Source of the DNA: Euryodendron excelsum
Taxonomy: Eukaryota > Streptophyta > Magnoliopsida > Ericales > Pentaphylacaceae
Assembly (NCBI GenBank): GCA_033060915.1
Contig: CM065385.1
Location: 18,474,501 to 18,538,500 of the forward strand
Length of the DNA: 64,000 nt
Direction of reading: 5' to 3'
Part shown: positions 23,752 through 35,500 of the stretch, piece after piece
How positions within the stretch are numbered: the stretch's first letter is position 1
Layout: each line of letters opens with the position of its first letter
Position numbers and translations under genes: made by a program
The notes under the pieces: generated by a model
Told to the model about the DNA's origin: nothing
The model's input: only the letters and a program-made list of their open reading frames with translations
Databases searched by the model: none

Positions 23752-25363
23752 TTTTAGTTCAGGTGGCAACCCAAGAGGGGGGTGAATTGGGTTTAAATAA
23801 TAATTCAACAAATAATTTCAGATTTAAAATTTTTAACAAATATTAATCAACCAATAATATGTTGTAAATAAATGCAAGCAATTCAAACTATAAAGTAAAG
23901 GAGATAGAGAGAAGAGAATACGACACTAAGATTTATCGTGGTTCGACTTCAATTCAAAAGTCTACATCCACTCTCCAAGGCCCCTTCCTTGAGATTTTTC
24001 ATCACTATATTCAAACCGTAGATACAGACACTAGCCTTTTAACCCATGTGCTAATCCTCCTATATAACTAGTTTTTCACAGTTGCTAGTCATACCCCTCA
24101 AACTAGTTTTTTACATAGGTGCTAGTTACACCCAACCAAGTGATCCCTCATTCCAACTAGTTTCTATATAGATCCTAGTTACACCCAACCCCTATCTATT
24201 TTTTCTAACTAGTCTCTCTCTTACAAGAAGAAAGAACAAAAGTACAACCACTCTTGATTATAAATAAATTCTCTCAAAAAATAGATATACCAATGAAGCT
24301 CAAAACACTAATAGATAAAATACAATGAAGCTCTCAAAGACTTTGTAGGATGAAGAACACTTTGATGCACAAACACTTGTTGTTCTTGATTGCTCCTCAA
24401 ATGTATCTCCATTTATAGATGAATGTTAAAGGCTAATTTGTAGCTTCAAATGAGTCTTTAGCCGTTAGAGAACATTTAAAACAATTCTTTTCATTGAGTA
24501 AGTTGCTGTCAGATTTGTTATTGAATTTATAATCAAATGGCTTCACTTCCACCTCGCTTTATTTCTTGATAATGTCCGAATTTGAAAATGGATATAACAA
24601 AAACACTGTAGACATGGAAGTTTGATTTTCAAAACCTCAAAAATCAAGTCTATTCAATGGTCAGATCAAAAGTTATGATCAAATTACTCGAATTATCTCC
24701 CAGTTGGCATATTAGAATTTTTTTACAGATGACTTCACATCCAGCTCAATTGATAACATTCGAATTTGAAAATGGCTATAAGATAAAGGTTGTAGATATG
24801 AAAGTCAATTTTTCCAAACCTCAAGAATCAGGACTATCTAGTGGTTAGATCAAAAGTTATGATTAAAAATACTCAAACTGTCTCCTAGTTGACATATTTG
24901 AATTTTTGTAGAGTTGCCTTTACTTACACCTCGATTTTCTCCCTTATAGCATTCGAATTAGAAAATATATATGACAAAAGTTGTAGACATGGAAGTCAGA
25001 TTTTCTTAACTTCAAGAAATCAAATCAATCCAATGGTTGGATCAAAATATATGGGCAGAATACTATGAATGTATTATAGGATATAGTTTCATCGAATTTT
25101 CAACCTTAGAAGAAAAATATGTCCAATAATTTTCTTTCTTGAATCAAGTTTCCTTAAAACATGATTATCAAGGATTTAGATATTAATTTCCCAGTCTTGA
25201 TCTCTTTTTCAAGTGCTTCATACTCCTATAAAATTTTATTACACCAACTAGACGAAAGATTAAAAGCATTGAATATATTTAATCAAGAAAACATTTATGA
25301 CTCAAAGTAAGTTATCATCAAAACCATATATAAAATTCTATATGAATAAACTTAGGGCTAACA
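23752..25363 (-). repeat. LTR B of the small copia (shared middle LTR)
   Basis: 1,612 bp, aligned with LTR A along its length. Its end at 23752 reads TTTTAG in place of TGTTAG. It has a PBS on one side and a polypurine tract on the other, so it serves as the 5' LTR of one unit and the 3' LTR of the other, the sign of a tandem element. Confidence 0.8.
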
Positions 25364-25889
25364 ATCTCTCTCTTTGTTATAATGACAATCTTTGATTGAT
25401 TTACCTCATAAATACACTTCAAGTAAAATAATTGTTTATATATATATATCATGTTCAATAGAGTAGTAGAAAAATAGAGACAAATATAATCATAACTCTC
25501 CCTCAACCAATGCATCTCATCTTAAACTCATATACAAAAAAAATCATCTAAAAGCTCATCCTATCAACCAACATATTTATCCCCCTTTGTTATCATAAAA
25601 AAATAATCATATATAAAATTGACAGAATTTCATGGAATATGAATACATATATATTTTTCTTTTGAAGTTCACAAATATAACATATGTTTAGATATGAGAG
25701 ATATATTTGATTCAAAACCAAGCATGCTTTATAAATCTCAATATTTTATATTTCTCCCCCTTTCAATATTAAGAAATACATGGGGAAAAAAATATAATCA
25801 AATATATATCACAAATCAAGTATAAGTAAATTTATACGTATAACTTTCACAACATGTCACAATTTTTTTTTAAATAATAATAAACAAAT

Positions 25890-25906
25890 ACACACACACA
25901 CACACA
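25890..25906. repeat. (AC)n microsatellite, second copy
   Basis: Counterpart of 22598-22614 in the duplicated unit. Confidence 0.9.
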
Positions 25907-25999
25907 GATATATATATATTAAAGTTTTCTTTTCCCGATCATGTAACATCAATAGAGTAACATACCGTACTTTTTTCTTTTACCATTAAGCATAGGTTG

Positions 26000-26543
26000 G
26001 CAACTTCATTGTCATTCTTATCTTCACTTGAGTTGCTTTCTTTACAATCACTCCAATATATCACCACGTTTTTTTCTTTTGGCTTGCTTTTTTACCTTCT
26101 TGAGCATTGGACATTCGGGTTTCTTGCATTCATAACACACAATAGCATCATTCTTTGAGGACACATTTTCACTTTGCCTTTTCTTTCTTAGAAGCCTTTT
26201 GAATTTCTTTGTGATAATGGCAAGCTCCTCATCTTCATTACTAGTTTCTCCATCATTATAAATATCATTATTTTAATAGATAATTTCAAAGCAAGATCTT
26301 TCTTTCTTTTCTTCTCATCTTCATCACTATTCATGGTAAGTTCATGACTCATGAGTAAACCCAATAGCTCATCCATGGTAAGCTTTGTGAAGTCTTTGGC
26401 TTCTTGCAAGGCAGTGACTTTCGGCTCCCAATTCTTTGGTAGACACCTAAAAATATTTCTCACGAAGTCAACATTGGTATAAGATTTGTCAAGAGATTTT
26501 AAAACATATATAATATCAGTGAATCTATTAAACACATCGGAAG
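26000..26543 (-). pseudogene. gag: Copia gag, copy 2, truncated
   Basis: Reads FTDIIYVLKSLDKSYTNVDF, then CLPKNWEPKVTALQEAKDF and LTMDELLGLLMSHEL, the standard middle of copia gag. It ends in a shifted basic region. The zinc knuckle (about 26120-26150) keeps CYECKKP and ECP but lacks the GHMK block between them. The N-terminal part is replaced by LTR sequence. Confidence 0.7.
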
Positions 26544-27149
26544 TTATGATCATGATACCCAATTCTTTATAAAAGTTATAGATATAGAAGTCAGCTTTTT
26601 CGAACCTCAAGAATCAAAACGATCCAATGGTCAAATCAAAAGTTATGATCAAAATACTCAAACTATCCCCTAGTTTTCATATTTGAATTTTTGCAAAGTT
26701 GCCTTCACTTACATCTCAATTTTCTCCCTTATAATGTTCGAATTTGAAAATATATATAAGAGAAAAGTTATAGACATGGAAGTCAGAGTTTTCTAACTTC
26801 AAGAATGAGATCAATCCAACGGTTTGATCAAAATATATGGCCAGAATACTATGAATGTATCATAAGGTATAGTTTCGTCGAATTTTTAACCTTAGAAGAA
26901 AAATATGTCCTCTAAGTTTCTTCCTTGAATCAAGTTTCCTTAAAATATGATTGTCAAGTATTTAGATATTAATTTCTAAGTCTGGATCCCTCTTTCAAGT
27001 ACTTCATAATCTTGCAAAACTTTATTACACCAACTTGACCAAGGATTAAAAGTATTGAATATATTTTATCAAGAAAACATTTATAAATCAAAGTAAGTTA
27101 TCATCAAAACTATATATAAAATTTCATATGAATAAACTATGGTCTAACA
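26544..27149 (-). repeat. LTR C remnant of the small copia
   Basis: About 600 bp matching the right-hand ~580 bp of LTRs A and B (the part starting with AAAAGTTATAGACAT and ending GTCTAACA). It carries the outer end and the AGGTT duplication. Confidence 0.75.
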
Positions 27150-27154
27150 AGGTT
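27150..27154. other. Target-site duplication AGGTT, right
   Basis: Matches 20432-20436. The G2 leader sequence continues after it with GGTTGACCTAAGG-like text. Confidence 0.85.
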
Positions 27155-28644
27155 GACCTAAGGTTGGACCTACTAGGGTTTAGGTCACTTAGGGCCGGAT
27201 GACCTAAGGTTTAGGTTGACTTAAGATTTTGGAAATTGGACTAGGGTTAGGGTTTGACCCTAATGGTTTGGAGATGGTTAGGAAGGAGGCTACATGTATG
27301 CACTTGAAATTGGAACTTTTAAAATCTATGACTTTATGTGAAAAAGGAAAGATATGATTTTATGCTAAAAATGAAAAAATTTGAAGTTTAAAAAAGAAAG
27401 ATTTGATTTTATGAAAAAAGAAAGATTTGATTTTTGTTTCCAAAAATAAAATATTTGATTTTCTTTCTAAAATAGAAACATTTGATTTCATTTTCAAAAA
27501 TAGAAGATCTGATTTTGTTTCCATAATAGAATGATTTGATTTTGTTTCCAAAATGCAAAGATTTGATTTGAAATTAAAAATGGTAAGATTGTATTTGAAA
27601 ATCTTATGATTTCACGTAAAAGATTTTGTGATTTTCATGTAAGAAAACTTGTGATTTAGTGTGACGCCTTTTGAAAACATAATGCAACAAAAGTTGTGAA
27701 AACCATTTTGATGCAATGAATGCAAGGATGCAAGAATAAAGGTTAGGGGACAAAGCTAGGGTTTCCAAGGGCATAAAATTATAGGGTTTTGACTTTAGCT
27801 TCAAGATGACAACTCCTGGACTAATTTCTGGAAAAACATATGAATGTGAAATTTAAAAGGGTTTCAAACAGCTAGGTTTTGAAATAGGTATTTAGAGTAA
27901 TGTGGCCTTTGGAGGCCTCTTTGAATATACCACTTTCCTAAAGCAACTCTAACAATGAAAATACTAGAATCACTTTAGTGTTCTGATTTTGAAAAACAAA
28001 TTAGTGTTTTGAAACCCTAATATGGACCTTGGTGGCCACATTGAATATATCACTTTTCTAGGAAAACCCTAACCATGAAAAGGTTAGGATTACCCTAAGA
28101 TTGTGAGTTTGAAGGCAAAACAATTGTAAAAAATGCATGATCATGATAATTATAATGTAATAGATTATGAACATACAAGGTTTAAGGTTTCACCATATAA
28201 TTAAGAGGGCTCGAGACCACACTATCGCAAGGTAGACTATAGGAAGAACACTGACCGGTGACCTCCCCAAGGCTTTCCCTAGGCATGGACCCAAGGTCTT
28301 CTTGTTTCAAGCATGCAAGAAGAGGAGGTAGAAGATTGGGATTAGGAGAGAGAAGAGGAGTGGGAGAGCATAAACTTAAAGTGAAACCCTACCTTATCTT
28401 CAATCTTCTTCAACCTTCAATGGAGGCTTTGTCTTGGACTTGATAGGTCTTCAAGAGCTTTGAAGGGGTTGGAAGTGACCTTCAATGGAGTTTGGAGGCT
28501 AGGGTTAGAGGTGTATAGGTTAGGGTTTGATGGAGGCTCCCTTGGAAGTTTAGAAGCTAGGGTTTTGGGAATTTTCAAGGGCTGTCTTGATAGAGGCAGA
28601 GTTTCTTTGTGATGTTTTGAACCTGGAATATGCTAGGGGGTGTA

Positions 28645-28657
28645 CTATATTTATAGG
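28645..28657 (-). promoter_or_regulatory. TATA box of the G2 3' LTR
   Basis: On -, CCTATAAATATA follows the palindrome zone at 28675-28695, as in the other G LTRs. Confidence 0.65.
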
Positions 28658-29840
28658 CAAAAATCAAAGGAGGTGGCGCCACTAGGAGTGGCGTTAGCCC
28701 ATTTTTTACAAGTGGCACCGGGAAGCTTCGGTTTGATTTGGAAAGGTGTCGAGCCACGGGGTCCAGATGGAAAAGAGATAGGGGCACTTGGGAATGTCCC
28801 AAAAGTTGTTAGTTTGATACCCAAAGCCGGTGTGGTTAAAAAGGGTGACCGGCCTATCGGGCGTAAAATGGTTATTTTACCCAGAAAACACCAAAATGGT
28901 TCCAAATTGGATCGGGATGGCATTTTTAGGTTGGGAATACTTGTAGGAGTGCCTTGGGGGTTTACCAGTTTGATATCTAGAGCCGGGGTGGTTGACAAGG
29001 GCGATCAGGCGCCCTGGGATAAAATGGTCATTTTGATTGAGTATCACCAGAACGGGTTTGGAGTTGGCTAGAATGGCAATTGAAGCATGTCAAATTGTCT
29101 GGGGACAATCTTGGAAGGGTGGCTTTACTACTTCGAGGACTTTGGTACCTCCTCAAAGAGCGTGCCGATAGGGCCCACCAGGGGTGATATGGCCATTTTT
29201 TACCGAAACGGCCTAGTAGGCATTGGTGTTAACCGGTTTGAATTTGGAATAGACTTTCCATCTTGAGGACTTTGTATCCTCTCGGAGATATACTGATAGG
29301 GACTTATCATTCTAAGAAATTTTGTACCTTCTCGATGAACATGCTGACTTGGAATTTAACTTGGTAGACTCCTGTCTTCAAGGGATTTTATACTTTCTCA
29401 AAAGACATGCCAATAGCAGACATTTTATATTGACAGGCTAGCAGGCGCCAGAAGTGAATCGTTCTGAAATTGAAAAGGATTTTCTATCTCGAGGACTTTG
29501 TATTTTCTTGGAGATGTGCCAATTGAGACTTGTCATTCTGAGAAATTTGTACTTTCTCGATGAATGTGTCATCTTGAAATTTGAATTAAATTGAATGGAA
29601 TGGACCTACCATTGTGAGGAATTTGTACATTCTCAAAGGATGTGCTAGATTGAATTGGACAAGATGATACCTCAGGGGCATTTTGGTCATTTGGTTTCAA
29701 GTCGGCTTAGCGGGCCTGAAAAGCCATCGGTTGATTGGACGAGAGTTTGGAAAGGAGCTTGGCTGGAATGTGCCGTGATTCTTGAATGTGAGTCCAGTCG
29801 GGCTAGAGATTGCCGAGTGAGCAAAAGTGGCGAGCTTACA

Positions 29841-32530
29841 GATGCCATCTTTTTTTGTCTTTGCTTGTCGAAGACAAAAAATGATGAAGTAAGGATCTCA
29901 TGTTGACCATGAGGTGATCAGAGGGACTGGAATAGTTGCAATTTGGAAAGCTAGAGTTTGAATTTTGAAGTTTCAAGGCTCGAGGGCATTTAAAACCTGG
30001 AATTTTGAAACCTTGTGCAAGTGACGTGTGTGTGAGCGTAGTTTAGAATTGGGGCTTCATTTAAGTGGTCTTAAAGTTTTTGAAATGGAGCTTCTGAAGG
30101 AGAAAGCTCGAAAAACAGGAAATTTGATCAGAACTTGACTTTTTGAAGGACGAAACTTTTAAAATCTTGGAAATTAAACTTTTTGAAGGAAAAAGTTTAA
30201 AAATCTAGGAGTTGAAACTTTTTGAATGAAAAAGTTTAGAAAACCATAATTTGATTTGAATTGAAACTTTTTGAAGGAAAATGTTAGAAAATCAAGATTG
30301 ATTTGAAATAAACATTTTGAAGAAAAAAGTTAAAAAAGCGAAACTTTGATTTGAGTTAAACTATTTAAAGGAAAAAGTTTGAAAACTAGAATTGATTTGA
30401 AACAAACTTTTTGAAGGAAAATGTTAGAAAACCGAAATTGATTTGAAACAAAATTTTTAAAGAAAAATGTTAGAAAACCGAAATTGATTTGAATTGAAAC
30501 TTTTTGAAGGAAAAATTTTAGAAAACCTTGAATTTGATTGAAACTCTTTGAATGAAAAAGTTTAAAAAACATAGAATTTGATTTGAATTGAAACTTTTTG
30601 AAGGAAAAAGTTTAGAAAACCTTGAATTTGATATAAAAGGCTATTGAAGGTGAAAGCTTGGGAAACCGGCATTTGTTTCGAATTTGAACTTTTTGAGGGA
30701 AAAAACTTTAAAAATTTTTGGATTTGAAAATTGATTTTTTCTTTCAAAAGAAAGCAAGAACTTTGATCTTTGGAATTATAAAATAGTTTTGAAAGCAATT
30801 TTGAAATTTTAAAAATTAATTTTTGAAATTGACAGAAATCGATTTTGAAATTGAAAGTTCTTTTTTTCAAAATTTTTTAATTTGAGAGAAAGAAAGGGTT
30901 TTCATTATGAAAAATTCTGATTTGATTTTAGAAGAATTGTACGTTCGCCTTAAGCGTGGAGTGCCATGGGAGATTGCTTCATGCTTGTGATTCTTTTGTC
31001 TCGGAGCTTGAAGGTGAGGTCATTTATCTGTCTTTACTTGAAATCCCTTGAGGTTGGAATGCATGGTGTTCGTTTGACTGTTGAACTCTGATTTTGGCAA
31101 GCATGATAGGATTCTTGTTGACGTATCTCTGGAGGGATTTTGCTTTTCTAAAGTTGAGTGCCCAGAGTTGATTTTTGGAGAGAGTGAGGTCTCCTTTAAA
31201 AATTTTGAGGTATCTGAAAGGTCGAACACATTTGGCCTGTTTGTCTTGAATCTGATCGAACGGTTTGAATTGAATGAGAGGTGCATAAGGCTGCCCCAGT
31301 TTTCATGATTTGAAAAAGGTTAATTCAGGGTTGATTGGGAGGTTGAGGTTGGGTCGTTGCCTCATTCTCTGTTTCTTATCGGTTATAACAGTTTGAGCTT
31401 TCTGAGGCGTGTGCTGGTGCCGGAGATGTCTGAGCTTGGCTGCTGGGTGACTTCAGCTTCTTTTTGTGCTTTGCTCTATTCCCTATTTCCTATTTGAAAG
31501 AGAAAGACATAGATAAAGTTTTTGTGCAAAAACAATTTATCTATGCCAATTCTATTTTGATGAAATGCATAGGTTTTATATGTGAATGAAAATGTATGCA
31601 TGCCCCAAGGGTTGCCCTAGGGTTCACGTTCAGCCCATAATTAGGTAGTTTTTTGAACTTTTGTTCTTCTTTTGGGGTTTCTCTTTTTGGCTCTATCCTT
31701 TTCTTGTTGGGATGTGATAGCAGTTGCACCACTCTAAGAGATTTAACCCATTGGCTCATTTTCTCCATCTCTTCTGTTAAAAGGAAAAACCCTATCTAGT
31801 GGACCTCTAGGCTTCTTCTAAGACTCCCTTTTGGGGTTTGTGGACTCTCTTGAGTGATAGAAGGTATCCTCCTTTGGCAAAGTAACATGTAGCTTTCCTC
31901 CTCAATTCGAGAAGATTTTAAAAGCTATAAAAAAGTGTAGGAAAGCCTAATTTTATTAATTTTTTTTTTAAAACCATTGAACTTTTTAAATTATTGGAGC
32001 TTTATAAAGACATGATGCAACCTAGCTTGAAAAGATCAATATCAAATATACATAAAACCACACAAAATGAGTACAATTGGTCATGAGATGATTAAGACCA
32101 TGTCGGTGACAATGTAGTGGTATAAGCGTGAATTTCATAAAGATTAATGAGAATATAAACCCTGGGCATGATCTAGGATGGCGTACTATATTTAATAGTT
32201 CACAAATTAATACACCTAGAAGTCAAACCTACCTCATCTCGTGCTCTCGATTTTTTATTTATTTATTTATGGAATTCCAACCCTATGTCTCTGATTATGG
32301 AAGCATTGAAACATAAAGATATGACGGCTTTCAAATACATGAGTAGATAGCCTTCTTCTTTTGTTAGATAATAATGAAAGCTGCACTCACACTCATTGGT
32401 AGCCCTTTCCATAAGTGATGGGAGAGGGAATCGACAAAAGGTCAATCTGGGTGTGAGACAATCTGCAAATATTTAACAACGGTGGAACCAACTAAAATAG
32501 ATCATAAAGGCCGATTCCATATTCTAAGAA
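29841..32530 (-). mobile_element. G2 internal region (shortened), no gag or pol
   Basis: On -, it ends in a purine-rich tract touching the LTR (29841-29860). Then come the hairpin minisatellite (30140-30640) and a region (31080-32530) that matches the reverse of G1 13950-15900 and parts of G3 62310-63100. It joins LTR sequence abruptly near 32530. The PBS-proximal ~3.3 kb seen in G1 is absent. No retroviral motif is visible. Short ORFs such as 31081-31308 are remnants or chance. Confidence 0.55.
30140..30640 (-). repeat. Hairpin minisatellite of G2
   Basis: Repeated AAACTTTTT-GAAGG-AAAAAGTTT: 9-bp perfect arms and a 5-base loop, about nine to ten units, separated by GAAAACC and TTGATTTG. It is the reverse counterpart of 16080-17490 in G1, where the stems vary in sequence but stay paired. 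Confidence 0.65.
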
Positions 32531-35500
32531 GTCTCAAGAGAGGGTTTTTAAGAAAAGAGGTTGTTTGGCAACATTTGAAAAAATTTAAGCCCTTTTTTAA
32601 AAATAACTCCATTTGGTCTTTGAAAACAGTGATGTAGGTTTGGAGGTTGATTACGTGTAGGGAAGACGCACTAAGCCATCACCCTACCCTGCTCTTGCGG
32701 TACCTACATGTCTATTCACCCAAGGTTCACTCATTAGAGTCTTCGATTAATAAATGTCCAATTATATCCACTTTAGAAAAGAACTTTTACAAAGAAATTA
32801 ACATGATCCATGATATGTAAGTACAAGAAAAGACTTTGATTTTGACAATAAATTTGAAAAGAACTTGATTTGATTTGAAAAGATAGATTTGATTTTGAAA
32901 GAAAGTTTTAGAAATTGAAAATAGAGATTTGAAAATAGATTGTAGAATTAGAAATTAGAAATAGATTACGGAATTGGAAGTTTGAAAATAACTATGGAAT
33001 TGGAAACTTAAGAAAAGTTATGAAATTGGAAGTTTGAAAAAAGTTATGATAGCACCCATGAGGGTTGCTTACATATTCTTTTTTAGGAATCAAGTCAATC
33101 ATAGTTTAGACCAGAGTCCGATAGAAAATTTGATTTAAAAAGAGTTTGATTTGAAAAAAAGATTTAATCTGAAGAAGGGTTTGATTTGAACTTTGAATAG
33201 AAGATTTGAAATTGAACTTGGAATTGACTTTGATTTGAACTTGAACTTGAGGATTTGAAATTGATTTTGATTTGGAAAGATAGAACTTGGAAGAAGAGCT
33301 TGGACTTGATTTGGGAAAGATTGAGATTTGAAAACATCTTGACTTGAATTAAAGTTTGAAAACTATCATGGTTTAGAAAAGAGCTTTTAGAAAATAGTTG
33401 AAGCTTCCTAAGTTTAGGGTTAGGGTTGAACTAGGGTTTAGGTTACTTAAGATTGAAACATGTAGTTGAATTGGAAAGGATTTGATTTAGATTTGAAAAG
33501 TTCAATTTTTGAAAGTCGAATTTAGGAAAAGTTTGACTTAAGAAAAGTTTAAATTAGGAAAGTTGGATTTAAGGAAGATTTGAAAAGAGATTTGATTTGA
33601 TTTAGAAAACACTTGATTATTTGATTTGAAAGAGTTTAGAAAACTTAAGGTTTAAGAAAGATTGGATTTGGAAATCTTCGGATTAGGAAAGTTTCAAAAT
33701 AAAAAAGTTCTGTTTTAGGAAAGTTTCATATTACAAAAGTTCTGAATTAGAAAAATTTCACTTTAGAAAAGTTTCGAGTTAGGAAAATTTAAAATAGGAA
33801 AGTTTCATTTTAGGAAAAATTTGATTAGGTTTGAGAAAGATTTGGAATTTGAAAAGTTTTAGAATTAGGAAAAGTTTGGGTTTAGAAAGATTAAGAAGGT
33901 TAAAGTTTAAGAAAAGATTTGAAAGTTTAAGTTTTAAAAACTTAAGATTTAGGAGGGTACGAGATTAGGAAGGATTGGAATTAAGAAAGATTTGGATTGG
34001 GAAGGATTGGGATTGGGAAAGTTTGGAATTAGGAAAAGGTTTGGATCAGGAAAGATTTGATTTATATTTCCTAAAATAAAAAATTGGATTTTATTTTCAA
34101 AAAGAGATGATTTGATTTTGTTTCCAAAAACGGAGGATTGGATTTGGTTTCTTAAGTTAGAGGACTAGATTTGTCATGGAATTGGAAAGGATGAGATTTG
34201 AAAAACTTGGATTTAGAAAATATGATTTGACATTGAAAAAGAGGTTTAAGAAACCTAAGAGTTTGATGTAAGAAATAGAATTTTGAAAATCTATGATTTG
34301 AAGTGGAAAAGGAAAGTGGAAATTAGGGTTTCCTAATCATTGGCTCTAAGGCTTAACTTGGACTCCAAGGAAAAGAGTTTTTGGAAAGTAAATGTTTTGA
34401 AGTGAGTTTTTTTTGGAAGGAAACTTGAAGAGAGTTTTTAGAAAGTGAATTTTTCAGGAGAGCTTTTGGGAAGGAATTTGAAAAGAGTTTTTAGGAAAGT
34501 AAGTTTTTTGAAAAGAATTTTTAGAAAGTAATTTTAGAAAGCAATTTTGGAAAGGAGATTGGAGAGAATTTTTAGAAAGTATATTGGATAAGAGATTTTA
34601 GAAAGCAGATTTGAAATAGAGATTTTGGAGAAGATTTAAAAAGAGGTTTTGGGAAGTAAGTTTGGAAAATAATTGGGATAGGGATTTGAATGTGGACTTT
34701 CACAAGTCTCTAAAAATATCCCACTTTCCTAAAACGATTCTAACCATGAAAGGATTAGAACTATTTTAGGATTATGGTTTTGAAAACAATAAAGATTTGA
34801 AAAAGTGGACCATGAAAGTCACTTTAAATGTAACACTTTCCTAAAGCAACCCTAACTATGGAAAGGCTAGAATCACCTTAGGATTCTGATTTTGAAAACA
34901 AGTTTGAAAAAAGAAGATTTAATGCAAGTTTTGAAAACAATCTTCGATGCAAGTTTTGAAAACTAGTTTGAAAATAAGTTTTGGAGAGATTCATGATCAT
35001 GATATGCTCAATGCAAGTTGGGGTCGTGAACATACAAGGTAAAAGGTTCACCACATAATCAAGGGGGCCGAACCCACGTGATCTTCGGTTAGACTAAAAG
35101 AAAGCCCCCGACACGATGACTTTCAATAGCCTAATCTTACACATGAATCGGGAAGTCCCTTGTTTCAAGCATGCAAGAAAGCGGGGTAAAAGATGGGGAT
35201 TAAAATAGAAGAAAATCTAAGTGGGTTAGGAGAGAGAAGAGAGGGGGGAATTGCATAAACATAAATAGGAAGCCTACCTTGTGTCTTCTTTGTTTTGCTT
35301 GCTTTATTTGCTTTGTTTTACTTCAGTCTTCAAGAGCTTGCTTTGGTCTTCGGGAGCTTCCGAGCTGCAACACTTCAAGTCTTCAATGGAGGCTTCAGAG
35401 GCTAGTATATCAGTGTATGTATGCTAGGGTTTAGTGTATGGGGCTAGGGTTTAGAGAACCTAAAGAAAACTAGGGTTTGGAACGGCTTCGAGCTCTATAT

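Larger units (their letters stand above)
25364..26543 (-). mobile_element. Second internal segment of the small copia
   Basis: It has the polypurine tract, the same AT-rich untranslated stretch and (AC)n run as the first segment, then gag. The gag N-terminal third, the PBS and the adjoining part of the LTR are missing. At about 26543 the gag sequence changes abruptly into LTR sequence. Confidence 0.65.
20437..27149 (-). mobile_element. Minus-strand Ty1/Copia element, LTR-internal-LTR-internal-partial LTR
   Basis: The whole 6.7-kb unit is bounded by TGTTAG and CTAACA and by AGGTT duplications. Inside are two complete LTRs (20437-22062, 23752-25363), two gag-bearing internal segments (22063-23751, 25364-26543) and an LTR remnant (26544-27149). 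Pol is missing from both segments. The order fits a tandem copy that shares its middle LTR, as produced by unequal recombination between LTRs, later shortened by a deletion at about 26543 that fused gag to the middle of an LTR. It sits inside the G2 3' LTR. Confidence 0.75.
19091..29840 (-). repeat. G2 3' LTR (reversed), split by a copia insertion
   Basis: On -, it starts TGTAAGCTCG at 29840 and ends GGCGCGACA at 19091. Subtracting the insertion 20437-27149 and its 5-bp duplication leaves about 4.03 kb. The TATA box is at 28645-28657. The leader tract (19200-20436 and 27155-28100) is C-poor on +, that is, G-poor in sense. U3 (28670-29840) has the GGCGCCACT palindrome (about 28675-28695) and the ATCTAGAGCCGGGGTGGTT units, each with a CATTTTGACC core. 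Telobox-like AGGGTTTs sit near 28500-28560. Confidence 0.65.

Noticed and set aside
28640..29071. 143-codon + ORF
   Set aside because: It lies over the U3, palindromes and TATA box of the reversed G2 LTR, the frame is not kept in the other LTRs, and there is no known motif.
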